A DNA stretch of 64,000 nt. It comes from Lederbergia citrisecunda (GTDB lineage: Bacteria > Bacillota > Bacilli > Bacillales > Bacillaceae_C). The notes below the pieces were generated by a model that saw only the letters and a program-made list of their open reading frames with translations, had not been told where the DNA came from and ran no database searches. A program made the position numbers and the translations under genes. The stretch lies in the NCBI RefSeq assembly GCF_018343695.1, contig NZ_JAGYPJ010000001.1, positions 941,001 to 1,005,000 of the forward strand, written 5' to 3'. This document shows, one piece after another, positions 39,259-49,409 of the stretch (within the stretch, counting starts at the first letter, position 1; every line of letters begins with the position of its first letter).

Positions 39259-40386
39259 ATGAGCTCGGAACTATTGGATGCTCTCATTATTCTGGAAAGA
39301 GAAAAAGGAATTAGTCGTGATGTATTGATTGAAGCAATCGAAGCGGCTCTTGTTTCAGCTTACAAAAGGAATTTTAATCAAGCGCAAAATGTCCGTGTTG
39401 ACTTGAATTTGGAGACCGGAACAATGCGAGTATTTGCTCGTAAGGAAATCGTTGATGAAGTTTTTGATTCCAGACTTGAAATATCTCTTGATCAAGCTAA
39501 AAAGATTAATCCTGCATACGAAACAGGAGATATTCTTGAGTTAGAGGTAACACCGAAAGACTTCGGAAGAATAGCAGCTCAGACTGCGAAACAAGTTGTA
39601 ACCCAACGCGTTCGTGAAGCGGAGAGAGGTATTATTTACTCGGAATTCATTGACCGAGAAGACGATATTATGACAGGCATTGTTCAAAGGCAAGACCCTA
39701 GGTTTATATACGTTAGCCTTGGTAAGATTGAAGCTTTATTACCACAAAGTGAACAGATGCCAAATGAAACTTATAAACCACATGATCGTATCAAAGTCTA
39801 TATTACAAAGGTTGAAAAGACGACAAAAGGCCCGCAAATATATGTTTCTCGAACTCATCCAGGATTGTTGAAAAGATTATTTGAAATCGAAGTTCCTGAA
39901 ATTTATGATGGCACAGTAGAAATTAAATCTGTTGCCCGTGAAGCGGGTGACCGATCCAAAATCTCTGTGAGTACAGATAATGCTGAAGTTGATCCAGTAG
40001 GTTCTTGCGTTGGACCTAAAGGTGCTAGGGTTCAGGCAATTGTCAATGAATTAAAGGGTGAAAAAATCGATATCGTAGAATGGTCGTCTGATCCAGTCGT
40101 TTTTGTTGCAAATGCCCTAAGTCCTTCAAAAGTACTGGATGTTGATATCCATGAAGAAGAAAAAGCAACTACGGTTGTCGTACCAGATTATCAATTATCA
40201 CTAGCCATCGGAAAAAGAGGGCAAAATGCTAGACTTGCAGCAAAGTTAACGGGTTGGAAAATTGATATAAAAAGTGAGTCAGATGCTCGAGCAGCAGGCA
40301 TATATCCACGCGGAGATTCTCTTTTCTTTTTTGATGAAGATGAATCAAGTGACACATTCGATTTAAATGATGAAGAAATCGAATAG
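39259..40386 (+). CDS. nusA: Transcription termination/antitermination factor NusA
   Basis: RNA polymerase-binding factor that stimulates pausing and intrinsic termination. Domains: N-terminal RNAP-binding domain (1-~125), S1 (~135-200), KH1 (~230-275, VDPVGSCVGPKGARVQAIV) and KH2 (~300-345, LSLAIGKRGQNARLAAKLTG). The C-terminal acidic repeats of proteobacterial NusA are absent, as usual in Bacillus. 375 residues. ATG behind AAGGGGATG. Confidence 0.98.
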   Translation: MSSELLDALIILEREKGISRDVLIEAIEAALVSAYKRNFNQAQNVRVDLNLETGTMRVFARKEIVDEVFDSRLEISLDQAKKINPAYETGDILELEVTPKDFGRIAAQTAKQVVTQRVREAERGIIYSEFIDREDDIMTGIVQRQDPRFIYVSLGKIEALLPQSEQMPNETYKPHDRIKVYITKVEKTTKGPQIYVSRTHPGLLKRLFEIEVPEIYDGTVEIKSVAREAGDRSKISVSTDNAEVDPVGSCVGPKGARVQAIVNELKGEKIDIVEWSSDPVVFVANALSPSKVLDVDIHEEEKATTVVVPDYQLSLAIGKRGQNARLAAKLTGWKIDIKSESDARAAGIYPRGDSLFFFDEDESSDTFDLNDEEIE

Positions 40387-40397
40387 GGGTGAGTTAA

Positions 40398-40682
40398 TTG
40401 GCAGTTCAAAAAAAAATTCCTATGAGAAAATGTTTGGCTACGGGCGAAATGAAACCGAAGAAAGAAATGATACGTATTGTTCGCTCTAAAGATGGAGAAG
40501 TATCGGTCGATTTAACCGGTAAAAAATCCGGAAGAGGTGCTTATGTTTCCTTAGACCGTGATGCTATACTTGCGGCTCAAAAGAAAAACATTTTTGCTAG
40601 CCAGTTAAATGCGGAAGTTGATAATTCCGTTTATGAAGAGCTTCTCGCATTATTAGATAAAGAGAGCAAGCCTAAACAATGA
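40398..40682 (+). CDS. rnpM: YlxR-family RNA-binding protein (RNase P modulator RnpM)
   Basis: 94-residue DUF448/YlxR protein with MRKCLATGEMKPKKEMIRIV and the GKKSGRGAYVSLD motif. YlxR of B. subtilis has been reported to bind and modulate RNase P, hence the newer name; this is family knowledge. TTG start with GGGGTGA (40386-40392) as SD. It overlaps ylxQ by ATGA. Confidence 0.92.
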   Translation: MAVQKKIPMRKCLATGEMKPKKEMIRIVRSKDGEVSVDLTGKKSGRGAYVSLDRDAILAAQKKNIFASQLNAEVDNSVYEELLALLDKESKPKQ

Positions 40683-40984
40683 AGCAAGAAAAATGGATGT
40701 CACTGCTTGGATTGGCATATCGAGCAAGGAAAATTATTTCTGGAGAAGAATTGGTCGTTAAGGAAATCAAAAATAGAAGAGCAAAGCTTGTATTAATTTC
40801 CAAAGATGCCTCTTTAAATACTTCAAAAAAAATACGGGATAAATGCACTTATTACGAGATTCCTTTTTATTTTGTAGAGTCAAGGGAAAAACTTGGGAAT
40901 GCGATTGGGAAGGACGAAAGAGTAGTTGTAGCAATCCTGGAAGAAGGCTTTGCAAAAAAGCTAACTTCAATGCTCGATGAATAA
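40679..40984 (+). CDS. ylxQ: L7Ae-family RNA-binding protein YlxQ
   Basis: 101 residues of the L7Ae/L30e fold (LGLAYRARKIISGEELVVKE, then AKLVLISKDASLNTSKKI). Relatives bind kink-turn RNAs; YlxQ itself is not essential in B. subtilis and its RNA target is not settled. It lies between rnpM and infB, as usual. Confidence 0.9.
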   Translation: MKQEKWMSLLGLAYRARKIISGEELVVKEIKNRRAKLVLISKDASLNTSKKIRDKCTYYEIPFYFVESREKLGNAIGKDERVVVAILEEGFAKKLTSMLDE

Positions 40985-40999
40985 AACGGGGGTGAACCT

Positions 41000-43501
41000 A
41001 TGAGTAAAGTACGTGTATATGAATACGCAAAAAAGCAAAATACATCAAGCAAAGATGTAATTTCAAAGTTGAAAAGTTTGAATATAGAAGTCTCCAATCA
41101 TATGTCTATGATTGATGCACAAACTGCTGGAAAACTAGATTCCATTTATAATGGTAAAAGTACACAAAGCGATTCGAAAAAAACAAGCCAACAACTTAAA
41201 GCTCAACCGAATAGCAAGAATTCAGTCCAGAAACCTTATAGTAACCAAACAGGTCAGAGACCTCAAAGTAACCAAACAGGTCAGAGACCTCAAAGTAACC
41301 AAACAGGTCAGAGACCTCAAAGTAATCAAACGGGTCAGAGACCTCAAAGTAACCAAACAGGTCAGAGACCTCAAAGTAATCAAACGGGTCAGAGACCTCA
41401 AAGTAACCAAACAGGTCAGAAACCTCATAGTAATCAAACGAGACAGTCTAAAGAGTTTAGACCAAATCAATCAAAAAATACGAATGATCACCAGCGCCGC
41501 TCTGAACACACACACACTAATTCAGCACCAAAACAAAGACCGGCTGGGAAACAACGTAATAACGAGATGGGGCAAAGTAATCATAATATGAAAAATGGTA
41601 CGGGAAATCATCAGAATAAAAACCAACAACAAAAAAATAATAATAAAAACGCAAATAGAAATCGAAAAGATAATGTAAGTAATAAAAACAATAAGCAAAG
41701 ACAGAGACCGCAACAACATCAGCCGGCACCTCAAAAGCAAAAAGAGCTACCAGAAAAAATAACATTCAGCGGTTCTCTTTCATTAGGAGAGCTAGCAAAG
41801 AAGCTGCATCGAGAACCAACTGAGCTTATTAAAAAATTATTCCTTTTAGGAGTAATCGCGACTATTAATCAAGAACTCGATAAAGATGCGATTGAACTTA
41901 TTTGCACGGATTATGGGGTTGAGGTAGAAGAAGAAATCCAAATCGATACAACGGATCTAGAAGTGTATTTTACTGAAGAAAATGAGGAAAACTTAGTTGA
42001 ACGTCCATCCGTTGTGACGATAATGGGTCACGTTGACCATGGGAAAACTACCTTACTTGATTCACTTCGCAATACAAAGGTAACTGCAGGAGAAGCTGGA
42101 GGTATTACGCAGCACATTGGTGCTTATCAAATCGTTGCGAATGAGAAAAAAATTACATTCCTTGATACTCCAGGACACGCTGCCTTTACGACAATGCGTG
42201 CTCGTGGTGCTAAAGTAACTGATATCACCATTCTAGTTGTAGCTGCCGATGATGGTGTTATGCCACAAACAGTTGAGGCTATCAATCATGCTAAAGCAGC
42301 GGAAGTTCCTATCATTGTTGCTGTAAATAAAATGGATAAACCTACTGCCAATCCGGACCGAGTGATGCAGGAACTGACTGAGCATGGCCTTGTTCCTGAA
42401 GATTGGGGCGGAGATACAATTTTTGTTCCGATATCCGCATTAAAAGGGGAAGGAATCGACAGCTTACTTGAGATGATTTTACTCGTAGGTGAAGTAGAGG
42501 AATTCAAAGCTAATCCTAACCGAAATGCAATCGGAACTGTTATTGAGGCCCAGCTTGATAAAGGACGTGGATCCGTTGCGACTTTACTAGTGCAAAACGG
42601 TACATTAAAGGTCGGTGATCCGATAGTAGTTGGAAGCACATTCGGTCGCGTACGCGCCATGGTAAATGATGTCGGCAGAAGAGTAAAAGAAGCGCCGCCA
42701 TCTACTCCGGTAGAGATAACGGGATTAAACGATGTACCACAGGCTGGAGACCGGTTTGTTGTATTTGATGATGAAAAAACCGCTCGCCAAATTGGAGAAG
42801 TTCGTGCCCAGGAAGCATTGCTCGCATCTAGAAATGAAAGCTCACGAGTTAGCCTTGATACATTATTTGAACAAATGAAGCAAGGTGAAATGAAAGATTT
42901 GAACGTAATCGTAAAAGCGGATGTACAAGGTTCAGTAGAGGCACTAGCTGCAGCGCTTAGACAAATAGATGTTGAAGGCGTTAATATCAAAATCATTCAT
43001 ACCGCTGTTGGCGCTATAAACGAATCGGATATTACTCTTGCTGCTGCCTCCAATGCGATTGTAATTGGATTCAATGTTCGCCCAGATGTTAATGCGAAGC
43101 GAGCAGCAGACTCAGAAAATGTAGAAGTTCGCCTCCATCGAGTGATTTATAAAGCAATCGAAGAAATTGAAGCTGCGATGAAAGGGATGCTTGATCCAGA
43201 ATTTGAGGAAAAAATTATCGGACAAGCGGAAGTTCGTCAAACATTCAAGGTATCAAAAATTGGTACGATTGCAGGATCATATGTAACAGATGGTAAGATT
43301 ACACGTGACAGCGGAGTTCGTCTTATCCGAAACGGCATCGTTATTTATGAAGGTGTCATCGACGCCCTTAAACGCTTTAAAGATGATGTTAAAGAAGTTA
43401 GCCAAGGATATGAGTGCGGTATTACGATTAAAAACTTCAATGATGTAAAAGATGAAGACATCATTGAGGCGTTCGTAATGGAAGAAATTGAGCGTAAGTG
43501 A
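41000..43501 (+). CDS. infB: Translation initiation factor IF-2
   Basis: GTPase that brings fMet-tRNA to the 30S subunit. The conserved GTPase begins near residue 335: G1 GHVDHGKT (343-350), [18 protein letters not shown] and NKMD. Domains II, III and IV follow to residue 833. The N-terminal ~240 residues are a poorly conserved, Gln/Asn/Lys-rich region; it contains a 9-residue tandem repeat (see 41240-41449). B. subtilis IF-2 has about 716 residues, so the N-terminal region explains the extra length. SD GGGGGTGA. Confidence 0.98.
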   Translation: MSKVRVYEYAKKQNTSSKDVISKLKSLNIEVSNHMSMIDAQTAGKLDSIYNGKSTQSDSKKTSQQLKAQPNSKNSVQKPYSNQTGQRPQSNQTGQRPQSNQTGQRPQSNQTGQRPQSNQTGQRPQSNQTGQRPQSNQTGQKPHSNQTRQSKEFRPNQSKNTNDHQRRSEHTHTNSAPKQRPAGKQRNNEMGQSNHNMKNGTGNHQNKNQQQKNNNKNANRNRKDNVSNKNNKQRQRPQQHQPAPQKQKELPEKITFSGSLSLGELAKKLHREPTELIKKLFLLGVIATINQELDKDAIELICTDYGVEVEEEIQIDTTDLEVYFTEENEENLVERPSVVTIMGHVDHGKTTLLDSLRNTKVTAGEAGGITQHIGAYQIVANEKKITFLDTPGHAAFTTMRARGAKVTDITILVVAADDGVMPQTVEAINHAKAAEVPIIVAVNKMDKPTANPDRVMQELTEHGLVPEDWGGDTIFVPISALKGEGIDSLLEMILLVGEVEEFKANPNRNAIGTVIEAQLDKGRGSVATLLVQNGTLKVGDPIVVGSTFGRVRAMVNDVGRRVKEAPPSTPVEITGLNDVPQAGDRFVVFDDEKTARQIGEVRAQEALLASRNESSRVSLDTLFEQMKQGEMKDLNVIVKADVQGSVEALAAALRQIDVEGVNIKIIHTAVGAINESDITLAAASNAIVIGFNVRPDVNAKRAADSENVEVRLHRVIYKAIEEIEAAMKGMLDPEFEEKIIGQAEVRQTFKVSKIGTIAGSYVTDGKITRDSGVRLIRNGIVIYEGVIDALKRFKDDVKEVSQGYECGITIKNFNDVKDEDIIEAFVMEEIERK
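41240..41449 (+). repeat. 27-bp in-frame tandem repeat in infB
   Basis: Units start with AGT at 41240, 41267, 41294, 41321, 41348, 41375, 41402 and 41429. The first six each encode SNQTGQRPQ; the seventh has K and H changes and the eighth breaks down to SNQTRQS. Two synonymous versions occur: AAC/ACA in units 1, 2, 3, 5 and 7, and AAT/ACG in units 4, 6 and 8. Units 3-4, 5-6 and 7-8 therefore form a 54-bp higher-order repeat. Confidence 0.97.
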
Positions 43502-43776
43502 TTGGGTTTGTTGAGTGTGAATACAGAGTTTTTCATGTCCACTCATTAAAAGAAAAAAGGGCCGTCCTTAAGCGGACCTTAACTAGACTTAGACAAAAAT
43601 TCAATGTATCTGCAGCCGAAGTTGATCATCAAGATGTATGGCAGTTAACGAAAATTGCTATTACGACTGTTTCATCTTCCCGTCAGGCTGCAGAACGTGA
43701 GTTAAATAATGCTCTTAGTTTTCTGGATTCTTTTCCAGAATGGGAAAGAGTAAGTACAACTTTTGAATGGCTGTAA
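43498..43776 (+). CDS. ylxP: DUF503 protein YlxP
   Basis: A 92-residue DUF503 protein ([22 protein letters not shown]). Conserved between infB and rbfA in Bacillus; B. subtilis YlxP has been linked to ribosome assembly but its function is not firmly known. The GTG start overlaps the infB stop (GTGA). No membrane segment. Confidence 0.9.
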   Translation: MIGFVECEYRVFHVHSLKEKRAVLKRTLTRLRQKFNVSAAEVDHQDVWQLTKIAITTVSSSRQAAERELNNALSFLDSFPEWERVSTTFEWL

Positions 43777-43791
43777 TGAGAGGTGTTTGTT

Positions 43792-44133
43792 ATGAGTTTA
43801 CGTGCCAATCGTGTTGGAGAACAGATGAAAAAAGAACTGGGAGAAATAATCAGTAGGAAAATAAAAGATCCTCGAGTAGGCTTTGTTACTGTAACCGACG
43901 TGCAGGTTACTGGGGATTTACAGCAAGCGACTGTTTATATTTCCGTTCTTGGGGATGAAGAGCAAAAAGCAAATACGTTAAAAGGACTTGCTAAAGCTAC
44001 AGGATTTATTAGATCAGAAATCGGTCAACGAATCCGTCTTCGTAAAACTCCAGAAATTACTTTCGAATTTGATGAATCTATTGGATATGGAAATAAAATT
44101 GAATCTTTACTAAAACAAATTAAAGAAGACTAA
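43792..44133 (+). CDS. rbfA: Ribosome-binding factor A
   Basis: Cold-response and 30S maturation factor. [20 protein letters not shown] and the KH-like part [20 protein letters not shown] are conserved. A GTG at 43783 lies within the SD (GAGAGGTG, 43778-43785), so the ATG at 43792 is the start; 113 residues. It ends the infB cluster before a terminator. Confidence 0.96.
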   Translation: MSLRANRVGEQMKKELGEIISRKIKDPRVGFVTVTDVQVTGDLQQATVYISVLGDEEQKANTLKGLAKATGFIRSEIGQRIRLRKTPEITFEFDESIGYGNKIESLLKQIKED

Positions 44134-44149
44134 ACGAGCTAAAGTATTC

Positions 44150-44236
44150 AGCCGTCCCATATACGCTTTGTACTGATCACTCATATTATATTTATATGAT
44201 GATTGGTCTTAGCCCAAACTGGTGACGGCTTTTTTT
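44150..44236 (+). terminator. Long-loop intrinsic terminator after rbfA
   Basis: AGCCGTC (44150-44156) pairs with GACGGCT (44224-44230), immediately followed by a T run. The 67-base interior contains its own AT-rich inverted repeat (TCATAT...ATATGATGA), which would bring the arms together. This complex form differs from the simple hairpins elsewhere in the window. Confidence 0.7.
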
Positions 44237-44241
44237 ATCTA

Positions 44242-44318
44242 GGCTTTCTTAAAAATCATTGTTGATTTCACCAACATATTGATTGGAGAGAAAATCAATA
44301 TTCAAGTTTAACGAAGCC
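44242..44318 (+). repeat. Short MITE-like repeat upstream of truB
   Basis: The 77-bp element begins GGCTTTCTTAAA and ends TTTAACGAAGCC (10 of 12 complementary). The core ATTGTTGATTTC and TTGATTGGAGAGAAAATCAA closely matches the element at 26090-26165. It lies between the rbfA terminator and truB. Confidence 0.75.
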
Positions 44319-44347
44319 TGCATGTAAATAGGAGGGAAGTTATTTTT

Positions 44348-45256
44348 ATGGAAGGAATATTGCCATTATGGAAACCAAAAGGAATGACCTCTCATGATTG
44401 TGTCTTTAAAGTACGTAAACTTTTACGAATGAAGAAGGTCGGACATACTGGCACATTAGATCCAGATGTTGATGGCGTTCTTCCCATTTGTTTAGGAAGA
44501 GCAACCAAAATTGCTGAGTACATTACCGATGCTGGTAAAGTATATGAAGGGGAAGTGACGATTGGCTTTTCTACAACAACTGAAGACGCTTCTGGGGAAA
44601 AAATAGAAGAAAAAAAAATAGAACGGGATATTTCTATAGAGGAAATAAATACAGTTCTACAATCTTTTATCGGAACAATAAAACAAACTCCTCCAATGTT
44701 TTCCGCAGTTAAGGTAAAAGGAAAGAGGTTGTATGAATATGCGCGAGAAGGAATATCTATTGAACGACCTTCTAGAACTGTGCATATTTATGAACTAAAG
44801 CTACTCGATGACTTGATTCAAAAAAGCAATGGTACCTTTTCCTTTCGCTTTCGAGTCCATTGTAGTAAAGGAACGTATATTCGAACATTGGCTGTCATGA
44901 TAGGAGAAAAATTAGGGTATCCTGCACACATGTCTTCTTTGACAAGAACGGAATCCGCAACAATAAAAACAAATGATTGTCTTACGTTTGCCCAGTTGGA
45001 AAAAGCTGTTCAAGAAGACGAAATCATTCAATATATTTATCCATTAGAAAAAGGTATTTCTCACTTGTCCTTTTTTTCATTAGATAGTAATTTAGTGGTA
45101 AAGATTAAAAATGGAGCTGTTCTTCCGCGACCAAACAATTGGCCGGAGAATGGTCAAGTAGTAATGGTTTATGAAGAAAAAGCTTACGCAATCTATCAGG
45201 TCCATCCCGATAATGAAACACTAATTAAGCCAGTGAAGGTTATACGAAACGAATAG
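44348..45256 (+). CDS. truB: tRNA pseudouridine-55 synthase TruB
   Basis: Makes the universal T-loop pseudouridine. The motif KVGHTGTLDPDVDGVLPICL contains the catalytic Asp, and VHCSKGTYIRTLA and the C-terminal PUA-like domain follow. 302 residues. ATG at 44348 with SD AGGAGGGAAG. It lies three bases before ribC. Confidence 0.97.
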   Translation: MEGILPLWKPKGMTSHDCVFKVRKLLRMKKVGHTGTLDPDVDGVLPICLGRATKIAEYITDAGKVYEGEVTIGFSTTTEDASGEKIEEKKIERDISIEEINTVLQSFIGTIKQTPPMFSAVKVKGKRLYEYAREGISIERPSRTVHIYELKLLDDLIQKSNGTFSFRFRVHCSKGTYIRTLAVMIGEKLGYPAHMSSLTRTESATIKTNDCLTFAQLEKAVQEDEIIQYIYPLEKGISHLSFFSLDSNLVVKIKNGAVLPRPNNWPENGQVVMVYEEKAYAIYQVHPDNETLIKPVKVIRNE

Positions 45257-45268
45257 CAGGTGAAAAAA

Positions 45269-46219
45269 TTGAAAGTAATAATGATCAATCATCCACATCA
45301 ATATAGTAAAGACGATTTCCCTCCTATGGCGATAGCATTGGGTTTTTTTGATGGTGTACATAAAGGGCATCAAAAAGTCATATCAACTGCACGTAATATA
45401 GCAAATGAAAATGACTGGAAAAGTGCTGTCATGACATTTGATCCGCATCCTTCAGTCGTACTAGGAAAGGAAAAAAAGAAAGTTCAATATATTACTCCAC
45501 TGGAGGATAAAATAGAAATATTATCTACACTTGGTATAGACTTTTTATTTGTAGTAAGTTTTACTTCCTCATTTTCAAGTTTAGAACCTGAAACTTTTGT
45601 TAAGGAATATTTAATAGGACTAAACGCAAAGCATGTTGTAGCGGGATTTGACTATTCATATGGAAAATTTGGGAAAGGAACGATGGAAACTTTGCCGATT
45701 CATGGCGAGGGACAGTTTGAAGTGACTACAGTAGCAAAATTAGAAGATCATCATGAAAAAGTGAGTTCAACGAGAATTAGACAGCTTTTACTTAGCGGCG
45801 AAACGGATGAAGTGAGTAATCTATTAGGAAGATTTTTTGTTACGAAAGGAATAGTCGTTCATGGGGATAAACGTGGACGAACAATCGGTTTCCCAACCGC
45901 AAACTTACAGTTGGAAAACGATTATCTCATTCCAAAAACAGGTGTGTATGCCGTACGCTTTTATGTTGCAGGAAAATGGTATAACGGTGTATGTAATATT
46001 GGATATAAGCCAACTTTCAAAGAACCCGGACAAACTAGACTTTCAATAGAAGTACATATTTTAGATTTTGACCAATCTATTTATGGAGAAAAAGTACAGG
46101 TGGAGTGGCATATTCACATTCGGGATGAGAAAAAGTTTAATGGCGTCGAAGAATTGAAAGCACAAATTTCTAAAGATACCCAAACAGCGATCGAATACTT
46201 TGATAAGATGAACAAATAA
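45269..46219 (+). CDS. ribC: Bifunctional riboflavin kinase/FAD synthetase
   Basis: Makes FMN and FAD. The N-terminal FMN adenylyltransferase domain shows IALGFFDGVHKGHQKVI and DPHPSVVLG; the C-terminal kinase has GDKRGRTIGFPTANLQLEND and the YNGVCNIGYKPTF stretch. GTG at 45260 is in frame, but AGGTGA (45257-45262) is spaced for the TTG at 45269, giving MKVIMINHPHQ and 316 residues as in B. subtilis RibC. In Bacillus, FMN produced here also feeds the FMN riboswitches. Confidence 0.95.
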   Translation: MKVIMINHPHQYSKDDFPPMAIALGFFDGVHKGHQKVISTARNIANENDWKSAVMTFDPHPSVVLGKEKKKVQYITPLEDKIEILSTLGIDFLFVVSFTSSFSSLEPETFVKEYLIGLNAKHVVAGFDYSYGKFGKGTMETLPIHGEGQFEVTTVAKLEDHHEKVSSTRIRQLLLSGETDEVSNLLGRFFVTKGIVVHGDKRGRTIGFPTANLQLENDYLIPKTGVYAVRFYVAGKWYNGVCNIGYKPTFKEPGQTRLSIEVHILDFDQSIYGEKVQVEWHIHIRDEKKFNGVEELKAQISKDTQTAIEYFDKMNK

Positions 46220-46221
46220 AC

Positions 46222-46250
46222 TTGATTTTTGCCTTGGAAAGATGTATTCT
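46222..46250 (+). promoter_or_regulatory. Sigma-A promoter of rpsO
   Basis: TTGATT (46222-46227) and TATTCT (46245-46250) with 17-bp spacing, directly after ribC. It would give a leader of about 80 nt before rpsO. Confidence 0.55.
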
Positions 46251-46256
46251 AATACA

Positions 46257-46337
46257 GTATCAAGAACCTTTGCTTGGCAAGACGACTCACCAACGTTTGC
46301 TAGGTAACAGGGGATAGGAAAATAGGAGGTGAACAGG
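46257..46337 (+). promoter_or_regulatory. Possible S15-binding autoregulatory leader of rpsO
   Basis: The leader contains TTGC-TTG-GCAA as a small hairpin and the outer pair ACCT (46266)...AGGT (46303), which would make a multi-branch structure just upstream of the SD AGGAGGTG. rpsO leaders in several Firmicutes bind S15 and block translation, but their folds vary, and I cannot confirm a match by eye. Confidence 0.35.
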
Positions 46338-46607
46338 ATGGCGATTTCTCAAGAACGTAAAAATGAAATCATCAACCAATATAAGATTCATGAAAATGAT
46401 ACCGGATCACCGGAAGTTCAAATTGCGGTTTTAACTGAAGAAATCAACAAATTGAACGATCATCTTCGCGTGCACAAAAAGGATCATCATTCACGTCGTG
46501 GTTTGCTAAAAATGGTAGGCCGTCGTCGTAATCTTTTAACGTATCTTCGTAACAATGATGTGCAACGCTATCGTGAATTAATTAACAGCCTTGGCTTACG
46601 TAGATAA
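46338..46607 (+). CDS. rpsO: 30S ribosomal protein uS15
   Basis: An 89-residue S15 with [40 protein letters not shown] and [10 protein letters not shown]. It binds 16S rRNA early in assembly. A GTG at 46329 lies inside the SD AGGAGGTG (46323-46330); the ATG at 46338 is the correct start. Followed by a strong terminator. Confidence 0.98.
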   Translation: MAISQERKNEIINQYKIHENDTGSPEVQIAVLTEEINKLNDHLRVHKKDHHSRRGLLKMVGRRRNLLTYLRNNDVQRYRELINSLGLRR

Positions 46608-46624
46608 TATCCGTATAGCCTATT

Positions 46625-46651
46625 AAAAAGCGGGAATTTTCCCGCTTTTTT
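46625..46651 (+). terminator. Intrinsic terminator after rpsO
   Basis: AAAAGCGGGAA faces TTCCCGCTTTTTT with a minimal loop, ending in a T run. Confidence 0.92.
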
Positions 46652-46689
46652 GTTAGAAAAGAAACAATAAGTATATTATAGCTACTAGA

Positions 46690-47055
46690 TCCAGCGCCTA
46701 ATGGTATGGTGAACTACTGGTCATCTCATAAAATGATAAGTCAACTCGCTTGGCATAGTTTTGAATGTCTATTGAGGGTACACGTAGTAAACACTATTAT
46801 CTGTAAGGGACTTGAGCTTTTCAAATTCGTCATTTTATTAAGTGGTTTCATGTTGCTGCCCGAGGCAATACTGCTTAGGACTGTCAAGTAATGCTTGGCA
46901 GAACTGAACATTGGACATGTGTACGATAATCTTGCCTAGTCAGAACTATAAATTTGAATCCTTTAAATAGTTAGGTTCAGTATAGCTCTAACATCAATTA
47001 TCTAGCAAGCATGTCATTTCTCCTACATAAGTAAAATCCTTAATGGACAGGCGCT
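46690..47055. repeat. Long non-coding gap rpsO-pnp with probable dispersed repeat
   Basis: About 550 bp separate the rpsO terminator and pnp, the longest non-coding stretch here. No credible gene: the 61-codon frame at 46706-46891 has no SD and no family resemblance. TCCAGCGCCTAATGG near 46690 and GGACAGGCGCTTCGAG near 47045 are inverted ends (AGCGCCT / AGGCGCT) of the kind I remember from long dispersed Bacillus repeats. Most of the interior is not recognisable. I see no clear pnp promoter. Confidence 0.45.
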
Positions 47056-47201
47056 TCGAGTTATTAATTCTTTTCGTGCCTATGTCTAATGTTCAGTAAT
47101 CGGCTGGCGGCATTGATTCCAAAAAATGACAACAACATTTTATATTCACTAGTCCACAATAAGATGGACGATTGATTCGTATGAAAGTGAGGAATGAATG
47201 C

Positions 47202-49319
47202 ATGGAACAATTGAAACAAACATTTAGTATGGATTGGGCGGGAAGACCCCTAACAGTAGAAATAGGACAATTAGCAAAGCAAGCAAGTGGATCAGCCTTA
47301 ATTCGTTATGGTGATACAGCGGTTTTGAGTAATGCTACAGCTTCTAAAGAGGCAAAAGCAGTAGATTTCTTTCCTTTAACAGTAAACTATGAAGAAAGAT
47401 TATATGCAGTTGGAAAAATTCCGGGTGGATTTATTAAAAGGGAAGGACGTCCAAGTGAAAAGGCTATTTTAGCTAGTCGTCTAATTGATCGTCCGATTCG
47501 TCCACTTTTTGCGGATGGTTTTCGAAATGAAGTTCAAGTTGTAAGTATCGTCATGAGTGTCGATCAGAACTGTTCTTCCGAAATGGCGGCAATGTTTGGA
47601 TCTTCACTTGCACTAAGTGTATCGGATATACCTTTTGAAGGGCCGATTGCTGGGGTTGTTGTTGGGAGAATAGATGGTGAATTCATTATCAATCCTACTG
47701 TTGAACAAATGGAAAATAGTGATATTAATTTAACAGTCGCAGGTACAAAAGATGCAATCAATATGGTTGAAGCAGGTGCCGATGAGGTGCCAGAGGAAAT
47801 CATGTTAGAAGCAATCATGTTTGGTCATGAGGAAATTAAAAAGCTTATTCAATTCCAAGAAGAGATTGCAGCTAAAGTCGGAAAACCAAAAAGAGAAGTC
47901 GTTCTTTATGAAGTAGACGCTACTCTAGAGTCGGAAGTTCGTAATATGTGTGAAAAATCTCTTATTGAAGCAATTCAAGTAGAGGAAAAACATGCACGTG
48001 AAGATGCAATCCAAGCTGTGAAAGAAAAAGTGATTGCTGACTTTACAGAACGTGAAAACATTGAAGATGCTACCCTAAAACAAGTAAAACAAATATTGGA
48101 CAGCCTTGTTAAAGAGGAAGTGCGTCGTTTAATTACGGTTGAGAAAGTTCGTCCGGATGGAAGAAAACCAGATGAAATTCGACCACTTTCTTCTGAAGTT
48201 AGGTTATTGGCAAGAACGCATGGTTCTGGTTTATTTACACGTGGGCAAACTCAAGCATTAAGTATTTGTACACTTGGTGCACTAGGTGATGTACAAATAT
48301 TAGATGGACTTGGGATAGAAGAATCCAAACGTTTTATGCACCATTATAATTTCCCACATTTTAGTGTAGGAGAAACGGGTCCAATCCGTGGACCAGGCCG
48401 TCGCGAAATTGGACATGGAGCACTTGGAGAACGTGCATTGGAACCAGTTATTCCTAATGAAGCAGATTTCCCATATACCATTCGTCTTGTTTCCGAAGTT
48501 TTGGAATCTAATGGTTCTACTTCACAAGCGAGCATATGCGCAAGCACACTTGCGATGATGGACGCTGGTGTTCCAATCAAGGCTCCTGTAGCAGGGATTG
48601 CAATGGGACTAGTGAAGTCCGGTGAGCATTATACAGTTTTAACGGATATTCAAGGTATGGAAGACCACCTCGGGGATATGGATTTTAAAGTAGCTGGTAC
48701 TTCAAAAGGTGTAACAGCCTTGCAAATGGATATTAAAATTGAAGGTTTATCACGTGAAATTCTTGAAGAAGCTTTAATGCAAGCAAAGCAAGGACGTATG
48801 CACATCTTAGATTCGATGTTAGAAACGATTAAAGAACCGAATAAACAATTATCTCAATATGCGCCAAAGATTCTAACAATGCATATTAATCCGGATAAAA
48901 TTAGAGATGTTATTGGTCCAAGCGGTAAACAAATCAATAAAATTATTGAAGAAACAGGCGTAAAAATCGATATTGAACAAGACGGAAAAGTATTTATCGC
49001 TTCTGCTGATGAAGAAATGAATGTAAAAGCGAAGAAAATCATTGAAGACATTGTTCGAGAAGTTGAAGTTGGCCAAATATACTTAGGAAAAGTAAAACGT
49101 ATTGAAAAATTTGGTGCTTTCGTCGAATTATTCCCAGGAAAAGATGGATTGGTTCATATTTCACAACTTGCAGAAGAACGCGTCAATAAAGTGGAAGATG
49201 TCGTATCTATCGGAGACGAAATTCTCGTTAAAGTTATTGAAATAGATAACCAAGGCAGAGTAAACATTTCAAGAAAAGTAATCTTAAAAGAGCAAAAAGA
49301 ACAACAAAATAACGAATAA
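47202..49319 (+). CDS. pnp: Polyribonucleotide nucleotidyltransferase (PNPase)
   Basis: Main 3'-to-5' phosphorolytic exoribonuclease of Bacillus. Two RNase PH domains (1-~215 and ~310-540; second with [20 protein letters not shown] and [20 protein letters not shown]), a KH domain (~553-615, [18 protein letters not shown]) and an S1 domain (~620-690, [18 protein letters not shown]). TTG at 47172 is in frame, but GAGGAA (47189-47194) serves the ATG at 47202; 705 residues, exactly as in B. subtilis. Confidence 0.97.
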   Translation: MEQLKQTFSMDWAGRPLTVEIGQLAKQASGSALIRYGDTAVLSNATASKEAKAVDFFPLTVNYEERLYAVGKIPGGFIKREGRPSEKAILASRLIDRPIRPLFADGFRNEVQVVSIVMSVDQNCSSEMAAMFGSSLALSVSDIPFEGPIAGVVVGRIDGEFIINPTVEQMENSDINLTVAGTKDAINMVEAGADEVPEEIMLEAIMFGHEEIKKLIQFQEEIAAKVGKPKREVVLYEVDATLESEVRNMCEKSLIEAIQVEEKHAREDAIQAVKEKVIADFTERENIEDATLKQVKQILDSLVKEEVRRLITVEKVRPDGRKPDEIRPLSSEVRLLARTHGSGLFTRGQTQALSICTLGALGDVQILDGLGIEESKRFMHHYNFPHFSVGETGPIRGPGRREIGHGALGERALEPVIPNEADFPYTIRLVSEVLESNGSTSQASICASTLAMMDAGVPIKAPVAGIAMGLVKSGEHYTVLTDIQGMEDHLGDMDFKVAGTSKGVTALQMDIKIEGLSREILEEALMQAKQGRMHILDSMLETIKEPNKQLSQYAPKILTMHINPDKIRDVIGPSGKQINKIIEETGVKIDIEQDGKVFIASADEEMNVKAKKIIEDIVREVEVGQIYLGKVKRIEKFGAFVELFPGKDGLVHISQLAEERVNKVEDVVSIGDEILVKVIEIDNQGRVNISRKVILKEQKEQQNNE

Positions 49320-49328
49320 CAACATATG

Positions 49329-49357
49329 GAGCCAAGGCAACTTGGCTTTATTTTTTT
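49329..49357 (+). terminator. Intrinsic terminator after pnp
   Basis: AGCCAAG (49330-49336) pairs with CTTGGCT (49341-49347) around GCAA, then TTA and seven T. Confidence 0.88.
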
Positions 49358-49409
49358 GAAAGTACGCAAAGTTTTATTAGTCTATATTTTTGAAAATAGG
49401 CATTTATTG

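Noticed and set aside
41240-41449. CRISPR-like array
   Set aside because: The 27-bp units are contiguous with no variable spacers, lie in frame in infB, and there are no cas genes.
41151-41591. 146-codon + strand frame overlapping infB, with repeating KVTKQVRDL
   Set aside because: It exists only because the 27-bp tandem repeat is open in more than one frame; the infB frame is clearly the coding one.
42286-42996. 236-codon open frame on the minus strand inside infB
   Set aside because: Antisense to conserved IF-2 domains; no SD, no motif.
46706-46891. 61-codon frame between rpsO and pnp
   Set aside because: No SD, no similarity, lies in probable repeat DNA.
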